Assembly (NCBI GenBank): GCA_027575805.1
Contig: JANBPU010000050.1
Location: 1-64,000, forward strand
Source of the DNA: Mycoemilia scoparia
Lineage: Eukaryota; Kickxellomycota; Kickxellomycetes; Kickxellales; Kickxellaceae
Reading direction: 5' to 3'
Length of the DNA stretch: 64,000 nt
Of this stretch, positions 33,881-45,728 are shown piece after piece. Position 1 is the stretch's first letter; the number at the start of each line of letters is the position of its first letter. The notes under the pieces are model-generated. The model saw only the letters and a list, made by a program, of their open reading frames with translations. It was not told where the DNA came from and made no database searches. Made by a program: the position numbers and the translations under genes.

Positions 33881-34874
33881 TTAGGCCATGCCAGAATCAA
33901 TTGGCTTGTCGCCGGCTCCTGATTCTGGGCAGTCTCTCAAGATATGGCCCTCCTTTCCGCACTTGTAGCATGACTTGTTGTGCTCTTGCTCGCACTCCTT
34001 GGAGATGTGTCCAAATTTACCACAGTTGTAGCACTTTCTGTCTCTGGGGTGGCCACGACCACCAAAGTCATCAAAGCGCTATCACAGACAAATAGATATT
34101 GGTTCGTGTAAAAAAGTTAGGATTGTAGCAATTAGCTGGTGGCTGCGATGGCGATAATTCGGTTGTTTTGATAACCACTTACACTGGGGCTGGGGCAGAA
34201 CTGTTTGCGGTGACCAATGCCTCCACAGTTGAAGCATTTACCGCCTCTGCTGGGTCTACCACCGACACGTTGGCGGAAAGCTGAGCCCTGGGGGAACTCG
34301 GGCTTCTTGTCGCACTCATCCCTCTATTTTCCCAGACAAATTGTTTTGTCATTAAACAACAGTGGTGTTTGAAGCATAGTGCATTATTTGATATGGGCCC
34401 AAGTCGGATTTCAGGATATAGTCAGCAAGGATGTGTTGCGTGTGTGCGTGGTTTTTGTCGAAGCCTGCATCATGGAGCTCTTTAAAGGGAGCAATGTTGC
34501 TGGGGTGTTCAAGATATCTGAACATTAAAGCAAATAGTAAGAATGGTTATTGTTGGTTTATAGGTATAGTCACAGCAAACCCAGCCCCATCAAACTGTCT
34601 ACACCATTCATAGGCCTTGCTCCGTCCTTTCACTTCCACTTCCTCATTTACCCATTTTACAGTCCCAAGGACCCACATCACGTCCATTCCCTCACAAATT
34701 CTGACTCTCCCATCGCCTGTACTACCACATTATATAGAGAGTATGCTTATGATTGTATTGACTGCCAGATATACTTACAAGGTGGCCCTCCAAGCCGCAG
34801 GTATGGCAGGTCTTGGGTGCGGTGCATTCGCGAACAAGGTGTTCGGTGCTATGGCAGTTGTAACAGCTTGGCAT
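33881..34874 (-). CDS. GIS2: CCHC zinc-knuckle nucleic-acid-binding protein (Gis2/CNBP type)
   Basis: Small protein made almost only of CCHC knuckles (C-x2-C-x4-H-x4-C), which bind single-stranded DNA/RNA; the family associates with ribosomes and mRNAs. Three exons: 34779-34874, 34183-34323 and 33881-34078. Five knuckles are visible: CYNCHSTEHLVREC, CHTCGLEGHLRDEC (split by intron 1 after GHL), CFNCGGIGHRKQFC, CYNCGKFGHISKEC and CYKCGKEGHILRDC. An Arg/Gly-rich linker (FRQRVGGRPSRGG) separates knuckles 2 and 3. The protein is about 145 residues and ends in an acidic tail. S. cerevisiae Gis2 and human CNBP have seven knuckles, so this is a shortened member or exons were missed in the 455 bp first intron. 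All junctions are phase 0. Confidence 0.88.
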
Positions 34875-35488
34875 TTCTAGTCAAAATAAGGCCTTTAAAG
34901 GAAAGAAGTTGGTGACTTGGATTTGGAAAAAAAACTTCAGGGGGTTTAAAGCATTCTATCGCTGCGCATTAGACTCCGCCACAGATGATTGGGCACACGC
35001 ATGATGCTACTCTAACCATCAATTTAATTTAGACCCCCTGATTAAATGTCTGTGTTGACATTGTGAAATAGCCTTCTCGATCCAAGTTGGGTTCGCGCTA
35101 TTTCATACTACACACCCACGCCGGCTATTTGACTGTGTCTTACCCAGTAATGTGTTGTTTCTTTTCCTGTTCCTAGATCATCTTTTGGGACATCTGCAGA
35201 AGCAGCAGTAGAGGCTTTGGTTGCTTTTATCCAACATTTAGCAAAATAGGACTTCTTTTCTAATAGATTTATCACGACCCAATACGTGTGTTGAGATAGT
35301 AGACAATAAACATTCATCAGTGTGAGGCTGCTAAACCTTGCTTGCTGGCTATTACTATTCATTATTGTGGCGAAGGGTGTGAGATTTATAAGCTAAATAA
35401 ATGTATAGGCATATTTTGTTTGGGTGTATTGTCAAAAATGTCTGATATAAAAATATAAATGTTGATAAAAATATAAAAGGGATGGCGA
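34875..35488. other. Intergenic region upstream of GIS2 and downstream of SPT16
   Basis: Holds the GIS2 promoter and the SPT16 3' end. One minus-strand frame, annotated separately at 35108-35362, is the only gene-like content. Confidence 0.45.
35108..35362 (-). CDS. Unidentified short frame, doubtful
   Basis: An 84-codon frame opening with ATG and including a hydrophobic part (VYCLLSQHTYWVVINLLEKK), then a Ser/Ala/Lys stretch. A GTAAGA donor-like site follows ETTHYW near its end, but no convincing downstream exon was found before the GIS2 start. Not recognised as any family. It could be a first exon, a short gene or chance. Confidence 0.2.
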   Translation of the reverse strand: MNSNSQQARFSSLTLMNVYCLLSQHTYWVVINLLEKKSYFAKCWIKATKASTAASADVPKDDLGTGKETTHYWVRHSQIAGVGV

Positions 35489-38400
35489 TTATCTGCGGAC
35501 ACGCTTCCTTCCGCCCCCATTCCTGGCAGCCTTTGCTGGACGGTACCCACTTTTATCATCGCCTGCGCCATGCTTCAGTCGATGGTGTTCGTCTTCACGC
35601 TTGGCCTTTTCTTCTAGTGCATCCCAGTCATCTGCAGAGGAAACCTCGTCTTCTTCTGAATAGTCACCACTCTCCTCCTCCTCTTCATCTGTACCGAATG
35701 CTGATTCATCAGGATCGTCAGATGATTCCGATGAGCCCAATTCATCTTCAGACATTGAGAATTCGCTTTCTTCGTCCTCCTCATCCTCCTCTTCTTCATC
35801 ACTACCTTCCTGAAGGAAGCTCCAACCGCCGTCCAAGAAGAATGCCTCAGGGTCATCATTTACAGTTTTCATGATGGTTGTCCAGTTGAGGTTCACATGG
35901 CCTTCTGAGAAGCAGATGTTGACAGAGTCTAACCATTCCTTGACATCGTCAAGCTGCTTCATAGGAATCGTGTTCACATGGACAGGCGACTTCTTGTAAT
36001 CTTTGAAAACGAATACCATATCAAAGTTTTTCAATCCAAATTGTACACGCTCAAGATGGACGATTTCAATATCAGACATGGTTACAACAAAGAAAGGTGG
36101 GTCGCTTAGATGGACAAGACAGTCGACAGTAGGCTGAAGTAGGACGTTGGAGCGGAAGGGCACGCCAGTAAATCCGGCCTCGCGGAAAGGTGTATCAACA
36201 TCAACCTTATTGTCACTCGCCTCCGCTATCTTTTTGGCAAAGGATTGGAACTCCTTGTTCAGTTGGTGGCGGCGACGTCTTTCTTCGTTTTCAGCCTCAA
36301 CTTCGTCCTCATCGCCATAGCGATATTTGCGCTTCCGGTTTCCTGTTTCATCGTTTAGAGAGTCGGTCGTTTCTCTGTAGAACTGAATGTCTTTGACTTT
36401 CTTTTTGCCAATCATGATGGGGTTTTTAAGGTGAATGTGGATAATAACAATAATTTCGCCGTCGCATCGTTGGAAAAAGAGGTGCTTGATATTGTTGAAC
36501 AGGACGTCAATACGGCTTTCTGTGCGCAGAGGGTGCACAAACCGTATACCATTGGTGTGTATCTCAAGCTCTCCGGGGACACGCTTGTTATCAAACGATG
36601 GTCTGGCAAACACATCAGGAAGCCTCAAAGGCCTGCGACCTCTAACCGCAACAAGTTTGTCTTGCTCAACAATGTCGGCTAGCTGGGCCTTTTCTGTCTC
36701 GCGCTTTGCTTGATCCTTTTTGAGATTTTGTATACTGGTGTACATTTCATTCATGCGAAGTATATCTGAGCTGCGGATGGTCACCGATCTCATGAATGTA
36801 GCGTTAGGATCGCTGATGGGCAAAGAATCTTTTTTGCCAACGCCCTGGCCGGGAGAATTAAAATTGAATCTGAGATAGACATATTCGCCCTCATCACTCT
36901 TACTAATGTTCTTAAGAGTTGAGATGTGGAAGGGTACCGCCATACCATAAACCGGAAGTATGATAGAATCTGCGCGATTGTCAACATAGATACGACAGTT
37001 ACTGACTTCCTTAGGGAGTGCTGTCTCGCGCTTGTAGCTCTCGAACTTTTTAATGGTTTGTTCTTCACTGTTTCCTTTGTTAGCGGATCCATGAGAGAAT
37101 TTTTGGAGGCCTTCTTGCTGTATGCGCTCTGCCAACTCTTTCTGGTGCAGCTTCCGTTTCTTTTCGTTCGAGTCATCATCACGCTCCTCACTACGGAATT
37201 TAGATGCAAGAACAACCGACTGTCTGGTTGCTGGTTTCGATTTGCCTCCAGCACCACTTGCTCTTGTCTTTGCTCGATCATCTTCACCTTCATCCTAACC
37301 ATAATGAAAACATAGCCACATATAATTTTATGTGCCAAAAAGTATTGTAGTTATTCAATATCAAGGGTGTATCATGTACAAACCTTAAAGTAGAAACACA
37401 TCTCATCCATTAATTTGCAGCCGGAGGTAATCAGTTGGGCACCAGAGTCCATGACAATGACGGAGTCAATCAGCATCAAAGCATATCTTTAAACAAAACA
37501 AATATTGAGTTAGATGGGTGATATTAAGGCAGATATTATGAGTTAAAATCTAGCAGGAACACACATTTTGCTACGCTGACTCTTGGCCTGTGGATTTTCA
37601 AGCTTATTGAAACCAAGGCTCAGATTGATTACCATATCCGCTTTTATAGTTGTAGCTGTAGATTTTTGGGAAAGGACACGAGTACTATCACGAAACTCCA
37701 TACCCATCTACAAAAATAAGGCAAATATTGACACGACATTACAATATGATATTGAGTGCTAAATCATATATATGCAGAGTGTGCTTGTACTTACAGCGAA
37801 CCCGCAATTTTTAACAAAGTTTTTTTCAAGATCTGGCCTCTTTTCTCTGATATAGGCTAAGGCAGATGGGTGGATGGCGGAAAAGGGTGTTCCGGGCTTA
37901 AGAAGACCCAAAACATGCTTCTGAAGATCAAGTAAAAATTGATAATTCTTTTCTTGAGCCTACAAATAATATAAAAAGTATGCACATTTCAGGTATTGAA
38001 AGAATATATATCTTGCACATTATCAAGAAGGAATGGCCAATGTCAATTACCTTTGTGGGGGAGATCATAAAGGTTCTGCCTATATTTGAACAGTAAGACT
38101 TGTAGCGAACGCCAAGGGAGCATAGAATGGTACCAGCATGAAGCTTGTTTTCATCTGAAACAGCGGAAGCCAAAAGGTTGTAGTTGCCGCCACTTTGAAT
38201 TATAGGTGAGTAGCACCAGTCCATAAAGTCTTGCGAGGCTGCAGGCGGAAGTTTATACTTTGCGCCAGCCTTTTGGTCATACAGTGCGGAATCGACATTT
38301 GTTGACAGCGCCTCGTGGGTTATGCTCTTTTCTTGGTCGAGTATATCCTCCATCTCATTGGCAAAGCAGTTCTGCATCATGCATGAGCTGAGTTTGGCAG

Positions 38401-38583
38401 CTATTTTACAGAGCTTAAGTTCATCTTGCTCCTTTACAGATAACAGCGTTGCAATGGCAGGTGAAACGTCAACCTTTTCAAATTTGTCTTCTGACTTTTG
38501 AAGGACTCCGTTCCACTCATTGATGAATTTTCCTTCAAAGGTATCCTTCATAAGGAAGCCGATTCTTTTCTATGTAGTTAAAC

Positions 38584-38614
<31 letters not shown>

Positions 38615-39322
38615 GATTTTTCTGATTACTTCATATTGATCTCTATAAGTTTAATGACATAGAAACTGCGTATAATACTCACCCCATTTTTGCTTGCAAG
38701 AATTCCATCAACAACCTCCTGGAATGTCTTTTCATTTGCAGAAGAATCCCCCTTCAGGTATTCCAATATCACCCACTTAACGTTACTGTCGCCAGGCTTT
38801 GCGTCTTTCAAAAGTTTGGCTATAATAAGAAATTACATGTCAATAGAGCTCTTATGAAAACATATTGCATTATTGATGCTGTTGAATAGGGAGTTCTACC
38901 TTTTTTGGGACTTGCTACTATATATACTGTGTCGTCGGATATTGCTATGATAGTGTTTGGAAACTCATATCCTAGCAGCCAAAGCTAGTTTGGGCAGAAT
39001 ATTGCTGTCAGCTTTAAGAAGTACAAGCAGTATGCTCAAAAAACTCGTGTTGAATATAGTATACAATATTTACCTGTAGTATAGGAGTCTTTTGGTACAA
39101 AAGCTCGCTGTTTGAGCTTCCGCTAACAAAACAGAGCGCATCGACATTACTAAAGGCTGAAAATTCGCCCTCTGGATTCTACATTATAATAATACAAGTA
39201 GTATAATGTGGTGTTGTGTTTTAATATTTTTATAGAGCAGCGGTTTTATTTACCTTCCATGCTTGTATCAGCGAATTCAAATGACGCTGTAGGACATCAG
39301 AATCTATTTTGGCCTCTGTCAT
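35489..39322 (-). CDS. SPT16: FACT complex histone chaperone subunit Spt16
   Basis: Reorganises nucleosomes with Pob3 during transcription and replication. Nine exons: 39254-39322, 39073-39178, 38900-38984, 38683-38819, 38052-38569, 37795-37959, 37566-37707, 37384-37486 and 35489-37294. It starts [20 protein letters not shown]. The N-terminal aminopeptidase-like (non-catalytic) domain includes [30 protein letters not shown] and [18 protein letters not shown]. The dimerisation and Pob3-binding region has [20 protein letters not shown] and [12 protein letters not shown]. The middle PH-like histone-binding region has [19 protein letters not shown] and [19 protein letters not shown]. The end is the typical acidic Glu/Asp/Ser tail, finishing with basic [11 protein letters not shown]. 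Eight of nine exons fall in the first half. One intron contains a (TA)n run at 38584-38609. Confidence 0.96.
38584..38609. repeat. (TA)n microsatellite in an SPT16 intron
   Basis: Uninterrupted AT dinucleotide run of about 13 units, just upstream of the acceptor side of the intron between the 38683-38819 and 38052-38569 exons. Confidence 0.9.
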
Positions 39323-40317
39323 TTCTTCCAAAGCGCTACAATCAGATAAAAATCTAAAGTAGTTTATAGCAATTACTGTTATGACAAATTTAAAGAACGA
39401 AATAACAACGCATACAAAAGTTGTGTTTGCTCATCAATGCCTGGGTGCTGTCCACAGCAAGTGCCAATCAGCTCCAAAACACGACTGCGACGCGCCAGAA
39501 ACTTTCTGTAGTGTTGATATCAAGTCGATTACATTACAAGCAGCAGATCTGATTACAGGTGCTCTCAGACCTGCATTGTTGGAACCACAACTGTGTTGAG
39601 ATCCTAGAGACTTAAATGCTACGCTGCTTTATTATGAAGGCTATACTCAAATAGAGGGCCAATGGGCGTTTTTAGCCCTGTGGTGGTACGTTTGCAAACA
39701 GAATGCAGGTTTTATAATTGGTCTTTATAGTCACAATGCTGCTGTTTGCTTTTGTGATGTTTGACGATGCTTTGTATAAATGACTGTTAATCGCTTTCAT
39801 GTGTGGACTCTTTTACTAGTCTTCAAGAAAGCCAAAACCAGAGATCATCCAAAACCTCTTGAGCCAGGCTTTTCAGTTTCAAGTGTACACAAAGTAGACA
39901 CAAAAGAAATTTTGAAAAGATAAACGATAATTGTTTGATTAGATCATCGGTTTCTACCACCTTTTGGACAGGTTTTCTGCTTTGCATGTAGAGGCTGGTG
40001 ATATTTAGAAAGACAATTGTGTGCCTCCTCTAAGTTTCTCTCTTGTACCTTTACTAAAAATTTGTCGTGGTATTTTGTATTGAGGTAAGTCCGGGTTGCT
40101 GATTTTAAATGTGCCTGCCGCATTGGTATTTTGTTTATTTACAATATATTTTTCCGATGCTGATAGAAAGGAGTCAGCATTGCGAGCAAGAATTTGCTTT
40201 AAATAATAGCGGCTTAAGCGGACGTTACGTTTAAATACAATTTGCCAACATAGTATAGTAGAATAGGTCAAAGCCCATGTATTTTGGCGCTTATCTGTTC
40301 TAACATTTGCATCAATT
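39323..40317. other. Divergent promoter region, SPT16 and nucleoporin
   Basis: About 1 kb between opposite start codons. A 72-codon plus-strand frame at 39381-39599 lacks recognisable content. No repeats of types A-C were noticed. Confidence 0.5.
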
Positions 40318-43300
40318 ATGGAAAATGCACATGCAATGATCAACAACCTCGATTCTCCACAAAGACCACTGGGTGTTGCTCGCGGCCCGAGACGCACTCC
40401 AGCAAGACGAGCTTCCGCCAAACCATATAGCAGGGCCCCAGCCACACCTATATCCAATAGCATAGGATCGCAAACCCCCAAAAACTCACAGGCTGTGGGT
40501 GATGGCAGCGGCGAAGGTGGCCTGCTAGGCAGTGTAAGGGGTTTAATGTCTAGGCTTTGGGGAAGCCCACGTCCTATGCTACCATCAACACCAACCACAG
40601 CAACAGCCACATTCAGGGAACCACAAACCCCTACTCAGAATATCCAAAATAATAAAGTCAACTCAAAACCAGCCCATGTTTTTGCATCCCCAGTATCCAA
40701 ATCATTTACCCCTACCCACGCGACTACGGCATCAAGCTCAAGCATCAGCAGTAGTTCTACACATGCAGCTGGCGGGCGCCCCACCAATTCCGCTGGCACC
40801 CCAACTGTAGCTTCACCATTTGCTTATAACAGAAGACTTGCACTAGCATCGCCATCAATCGCAAAAACTCGCGAAGTTAGCAGTTTACGTGCTGAGCCAT
40901 CCTTGTCACGACGTCACAGCATTGATATTTTTTCAAAGCAAAGAGGGCAGCCCGGCCAGGTACCACGGAAAGGGAATGCTTCAACTGGAAAACAGGAGAG
41001 CACTTGGATGTCGCCATCTAATGCACGTCGCTTGCTGAACACTCTTGAGTCAATAAACACCCCGGTTTTAGAATCAAGGAAGACCGTGTCCTTGCCAAAG
41101 TCCGAGGCCACAAAACGGACAAAAGCCACAGGAACTACCCCCGTTCATGAGAGAGCGCCTATACCTGCTTCCAACCTATTTTTAAACAATGCTATAAACC
41201 GCAACATACTTTCTGACAAGGCCCTTACTTCTCCACATCGTCAGGGTAGGCTGGAGGCTAGACCCAGTACCCCAAGTTTGGCCAAAATGATACAGCTCCA
41301 ACAAGCCCGCAGACTCATGGCCCAGAAGAATAACACCGATAAAAGGCGGGATGAAGAAACTGAAACCACGGATGAGACTACAAACAAAGCCAGGCGTCCT
41401 ATTGAAGAATCAAAGAAATCAATGCCTAAAAATAAGCGACAGAAGGCTTCAGGCGGAAAAGTCGTTGCCATTGATTCGAATGAGAAGGAGGAGGAGGCCC
41501 AGGCCCAGCTGCGCCAAGAAAGGATAGATCGCTATAAACGTAGAAGGGATCAAAAAAGAGGGATATACAGACCCCGCAAGGTCCAAGCGAATGTTAACTG
41601 GCGTTTCAACGCAAGATTTGATATATCCTCGGATAGTGACTTATCTGACTCTGAGAGCAGCGATTCAGATAATGAATATGAGCTGAAAGCATGGTCATCG
41701 CCGCCTCTGAAACCCAATGCCTCTAAATCTGAGAGCGACAATTCCAATAACCAGCTTGATAAACCAGATCCACCCAAGACTAGTCTATCTGGTGCTTTAA
41801 GCTCAAACTCAAAGCCCCAGGAATCCGGATCCTCTGTGACTGTATCTACCTCATTATTTTCCTCCTCGACGACAACTAAAGCGTCTGACGATGGTGCTAA
41901 AACGACCAATATGTTTATGTCTTCTGTGCCAGCAAAGACTTTGCCCGGTCTTAGTGAAAAAAAGTCCGAAGCTGTTAGTGCTGATACCACCTCAAAGCCA
42001 GATGCACAAAGTTCATTATTTGGAGGTTCGTCTAGTACTGGATTTTCTGCATTTGGTGGCTCCACAATGCTCACCAAGAAACCAAGCGATGAAGCCACAA
42101 AAACTGCTCCACAGGGCTCTGCACTATTCGGAGATTCATCCACTGCTAAATTTTCTGGGTTTGGTGCATTTACAAAGCCCGATGAGAAGACTGCTGATGA
42201 AATTACAAAAATCTCATCAGCATTTGGAACCCCAGCTACTACTTCTGTTAGTTCTGGATTTGGCGGATTTGGTACATCGAAAACCGAAGTCAAAGAAAAA
42301 AGTGCAGAGGTCACGGAAAACTCCAAGGCAGATACACAACCTTCATCTCTATTTGGAGCTACATCCACTGGTGCACCTGGAACTTCTCCTTTGAACTTTG
42401 GTACATCGTCGTCATTGACAGCAACGGACTCCAAGAAGCCCGCATTTTCCTTTGGAAAGCTTACTGGGGATAACTCCAAAAATGAGCTGTCGAACATTAG
42501 CTTTGGAGCACCACCTGAATCCTCTTCTAAACCTGCTGACGATGACAAACCAACACAATCGGATTTAACGGATAAAACCCAGCAGACAAAGCCAAATGTA
42601 TTCTCAAATATTGGTCTAAATGGTACATCAAATGCATTTGGTTCGTTGACTAAATCTAGCACCGCTGCCCCTTCCTTGTTTGGATCACAATCGAGCACAT
42701 TAAAATCCTCAGCTTTTGAAACCTCGGCAGCACCCTCATTTTCTACTGCTGGAGTAGCTTCCGCTGCACCTAGCTTTGGAGGTGAGAAAACCAGTGCATT
42801 CGGGTTTTCATCGACTTCGTCATTCACTCCTACAGCTTCTACATCTTCAGAAAAGCCTAACTTCCAATTTGGATTGAAGCCTGCAGACTCCACAACATCT
42901 TTATTTGGCTCGTCCACAACCAAAATACCGGTTGCTAATACCACAGACTTTAAACCAAGTGAAAGCAAGGATTCGACAGAAAAGCCTACCTCCATCTTCT
43001 CTGGCTTTTCTTCTCAGCCTTCTTCAGGCAGTATTTTTGGAGCAGTGTCAGGAGTTGATCAAAAGACATCTGAAAGCCAACCACCCAAGACTGGTGGTTC
43101 TGGATTTAACTTTTCGGCTATAACGGGCTCATCAGGCCCAGATAGCTCTGCAAAGCCCAATGTCTCTACTAGTTCAGCATTTAATACTTCATCGACATCA
43201 ACCTCATCATTCAACTTTGGCGGCCTTACCAACACTAATACATCGTATAGCTTTGGATCAGCAGGTGGAGCAAACACCACACCATTTGGCCAGACCAATG

Positions 43301-43815
43301 CTTCTGGCACTGTTAACAACAATGATGACTCGATGGATACTGACGCACCTACCTCTGAATCAAATACAGGTTTCAAACAGACTTTTAAGCCATCAGAAAA
43401 CGCAGGCACCAATACTCCTCAATTTGGTTCCCCCAGAACAACCACATTTTCGGCACAACCAAATCCATTCGGATCCACAGCATCTACGCAGAGTACTCTG
43501 CCCACTGGTGGCTTTTCTTTCCAAGCACCAGCCAGCAATAGCAATGGTCAGCCCCCTCAGTTTGGATCTTTAGGAGCTACGAAGCCAGCAGCAGCATTTG
43601 GTAGTGGCAACATGTTTGGGTCTACCACATCTATTGCCTCTAACTCGGGAACAGGGACAGCAACATCCACTGCATTCCAGACACCCAGTGGAAGCCCATC
43701 GCTATCCTTCTCTGGAACAGCCGCTGGCTTCTCCCTTGGCGCGAATACCAGCTCCAACCCCAACACACCCTCAAGAAAGATAGCTAAGCCCAGATCCAGG
43801 CTCAAGCGCGGGTGA
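40318..43815 (+). CDS. FG-repeat nucleoporin of the Nup1/Nup124/Nup153 type
   Basis: Single exon, 1165 residues. A basic N-terminus (RGPRRTPARRASAKP) is followed by LLGSVRGLMSRLWGSP, which could form the membrane-binding amphipathic helix described for Nup1 and Nup153. Residues about 320-430 are highly charged and helical (KNKRQKASGGK, RYKRRRDQKRGIYRPRK), then an acidic Ser-rich patch. From about residue 560 to the end there are about 26 Phe-Gly dipeptides in Ser/Thr/Lys/Ala-rich spacers, of FG and FxFG types (SLFGGSS, FSFGKL, FNFGGL, FQFGLK). The last residues are basic (RKIAKPRSRLKRG), as in Nup1-type proteins that bind importins through their C-terminus. Family placement rests on layout rather than on sequence identity. 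Long antisense frames here are compositional shadows. Confidence 0.85.
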   Translation: MENAHAMINNLDSPQRPLGVARGPRRTPARRASAKPYSRAPATPISNSIGSQTPKNSQAVGDGSGEGGLLGSVRGLMSRLWGSPRPMLPSTPTTATATFREPQTPTQNIQNNKVNSKPAHVFASPVSKSFTPTHATTASSSSISSSSTHAAGGRPTNSAGTPTVASPFAYNRRLALASPSIAKTREVSSLRAEPSLSRRHSIDIFSKQRGQPGQVPRKGNASTGKQESTWMSPSNARRLLNTLESINTPVLESRKTVSLPKSEATKRTKATGTTPVHERAPIPASNLFLNNAINRNILSDKALTSPHRQGRLEARPSTPSLAKMIQLQQARRLMAQKNNTDKRRDEETETTDETTNKARRPIEESKKSMPKNKRQKASGGKVVAIDSNEKEEEAQAQLRQERIDRYKRRRDQKRGIYRPRKVQANVNWRFNARFDISSDSDLSDSESSDSDNEYELKAWSSPPLKPNASKSESDNSNNQLDKPDPPKTSLSGALSSNSKPQESGSSVTVSTSLFSSSTTTKASDDGAKTTNMFMSSVPAKTLPGLSEKKSEAVSADTTSKPDAQSSLFGGSSSTGFSAFGGSTMLTKKPSDEATKTAPQGSALFGDSSTAKFSGFGAFTKPDEKTADEITKISSAFGTPATTSVSSGFGGFGTSKTEVKEKSAEVTENSKADTQPSSLFGATSTGAPGTSPLNFGTSSSLTATDSKKPAFSFGKLTGDNSKNELSNISFGAPPESSSKPADDDKPTQSDLTDKTQQTKPNVFSNIGLNGTSNAFGSLTKSSTAAPSLFGSQSSTLKSSAFETSAAPSFSTAGVASAAPSFGGEKTSAFGFSSTSSFTPTASTSSEKPNFQFGLKPADSTTSLFGSSTTKIPVANTTDFKPSESKDSTEKPTSIFSGFSSQPSSGSIFGAVSGVDQKTSESQPPKTGGSGFNFSAITGSSGPDSSAKPNVSTSSAFNTSSTSTSSFNFGGLTNTNTSYSFGSAGGANTTPFGQTNASGTVNNNDDSMDTDAPTSESNTGFKQTFKPSENAGTNTPQFGSPRTTTFSAQPNPFGSTASTQSTLPTGGFSFQAPASNSNGQPPQFGSLGATKPAAAFGSGNMFGSTTSIASNSGTGTATSTAFQTPSGSPSLSFSGTAAGFSLGANTSSNPNTPSRKIAKPRSRLKRG

Positions 43816-44207
43816 TAGAAGACACTGACCTATTTTTCACCTATGTTTATTTTCATTGAAAAGTTATGACCCCTACTATCATCACACTGTACTTGAATTA
43901 TTTATTTATGATTGAAATTCCAAAAAACAGTATGTGTGTATGAGGATATGCTTTCAGCATATAAAAGCTATACACATCCATTAGATTAGCAATAGCGGTT
44001 AAAGTTTCGACCCAGCTTTTTATTTTTTCCAAATAATAATGATAATATAATCCTTTTAAAACAGGCTCTGACCTGTGCAGACGTATATTGCTTTATAATG
44101 TTGCATGTGTTTGGTTACTCTGCCAGTATGACTTTCTTTCCTGTATAGTATTTTTGAACCCGCATTTTCAGTATTTTTTAGCATCGTAAACTATCTGGTG
44201 TATAATA
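43816..44207. other. Spacer between nucleoporin and membrane thioredoxin genes
   Basis: AT-rich, about 390 bp on the same strand. No gene or repeat was seen. Confidence 0.5.
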
Positions 44208-45449
44208 ATGAAAACAGCCCACTATTTCAAATTGGCATTCTTTGGGCTTCTTGCCGTCCTTGGACTACAGGCCAATGCAACAGAGCTTAAACATAGCTCT
44301 GCTTTAGAAAGCGAGGGTATAGTCGAACTTGATAAAGCAAAGTTCCATAAATTGCTTGAAACACCACAGGACATGCTAGTTGAATTCTATGCATCCTGGT
44401 GCAGGCATTGTAAGAGCCTGGCCCCAACTTTTGAGGAATTCGGAATAGAGGCCAAAAAGACTTTCCAAAACTTAGTAGTTGGTAAAGTTGACTATGACAA
44501 GAATGATTATTTGGGTTCAAGCTTCATGGTCGATAGGTAAGTAGTGGTGTTTTCAAAAACTGATGCTTGTTCCATAAACTTGCACTGTGTTTTGTATGTA
44601 CAGAAATTGCTTTTTGAAATGTGGAGAAATCTCATTTCATAAGCCCAAGCCTGCATTTCTAAAGGAAACATAAATGCTATGTAAAGCATATGCTATTTCC
44701 CAGTACCCATCCTTATTTATCTGATGTGTAAAGAGACATGGATGAATAACAGACATTGATATTGGAATATCTCTAGATTACCACTGTTCGCCTATATCGA
44801 AAAGCCAAATAGCGGTAATTATGTCCAATTTTCTATATATATATATATGCTTGAATATTGCAGATAGGCAGAGGAGATCAGTTTATGTACTGAAAAGTAA
44901 TTGTTGTTTGGAAAAACCATAGAAAATAAGAATTCTCAAGTCAGATGGCTTAGCGATTTTCCTAAAGAAAAGGAAAAGATGATTGGATACATAAAGGACA
45001 AGAAGTGGATGGAAACCCCACCTCAAGGAAACAGTATAAAGACACTCTACTGCACGCCGTTAAACATTTGGTAACAAACTGAAGGATTTCTCTAGACGAC
45101 TTCATTTATATTTCGAGCCCACCTAAATATAATATCTTTATTCGTTTCATAATAGTGGAAAGCTTTCGGGAAACCTTGGCGAGCTAGTTACTGTTATTGG
45201 GCACTACAACCCACTCCCAATAAAGTAGGTAGCCACGCAGATTTTTCAATATTCTTCCAGCTCATACGGTGCTGACCCATATTCATTTCATACTTTTGTA
45301 GCCCATGGATCCTCATGAGCATCATCCTGACCATCCTGTTCTTTTTGGGTCAATACGTTATTGTCGTTATTGGGCGCAACACCGGAAGATGGCTCGGCAG
45401 AAACGCCAATCAGTCAGACAAGGATCTTTTGAAAAAGAAGAAAAATTAG
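44208..45449 (+). CDS. ER membrane thioredoxin-domain protein (TMX/PDI-like)
   Basis: Signal peptide YFKLAFFGLLAVLGLQANA at the N-terminus, then a thioredoxin domain: IVELDKAKFHKLLETPQDML, VEFYASWCRHCKSLAPTFEE and VGKVDYDKNDYLGSSF. The active site is CRHC instead of CGHC. The 3' part is split into short exons: about 44777-44812 (RLPLFAYIEKPNSG), one or two small uncertain exons between 44870 and 44920, then about 44925-45059 (VRWLSDFPKEKEKMIGYIKD), 45157-45222 (LSGNLGELVTVIGHYNPLPI) and 45301-45449. The final exon encodes one membrane helix (LMSIILTILFFLGQYVIVVI) and a cytosolic tail ending KKKKN, which fits the KKxx COPI retrieval signal. This predicts a type I ER membrane oxidoreductase. 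Exact junctions between 44530 and 45220 are tentative. Confidence 0.8.
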
Positions 45450-45728
45450 ACCCATGTTGCTATTGAGCAGGCGTATTCGATCCACTCTTTTGTTTAAAAT
45501 CCCAGCCATTGTGCTTTCCTACTTCTTTAACTACTAACTTGCGAGGGAAATCCTCTTTTGAAATATTCCTTTATCAAACAACTCAACTCAAGGTTGGAAA
45601 AGTTATTAAAATACAAACAGCAATACTCCAAACACCATGTAATTGGGATATATTTGGAATGGAATATGGATGCATCTTATTGAAATCCGGCATGTATGTA
45701 AATTGAACAAATGGGTTTGGGAGTGTTT

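Noticed and set aside
41550..42995. 481-codon minus-strand frame
   Set aside because: Complement of the Ser/Thr/Lys-rich FG nucleoporin. The product has no domain and mirrors the repeat spacing of the sense protein.
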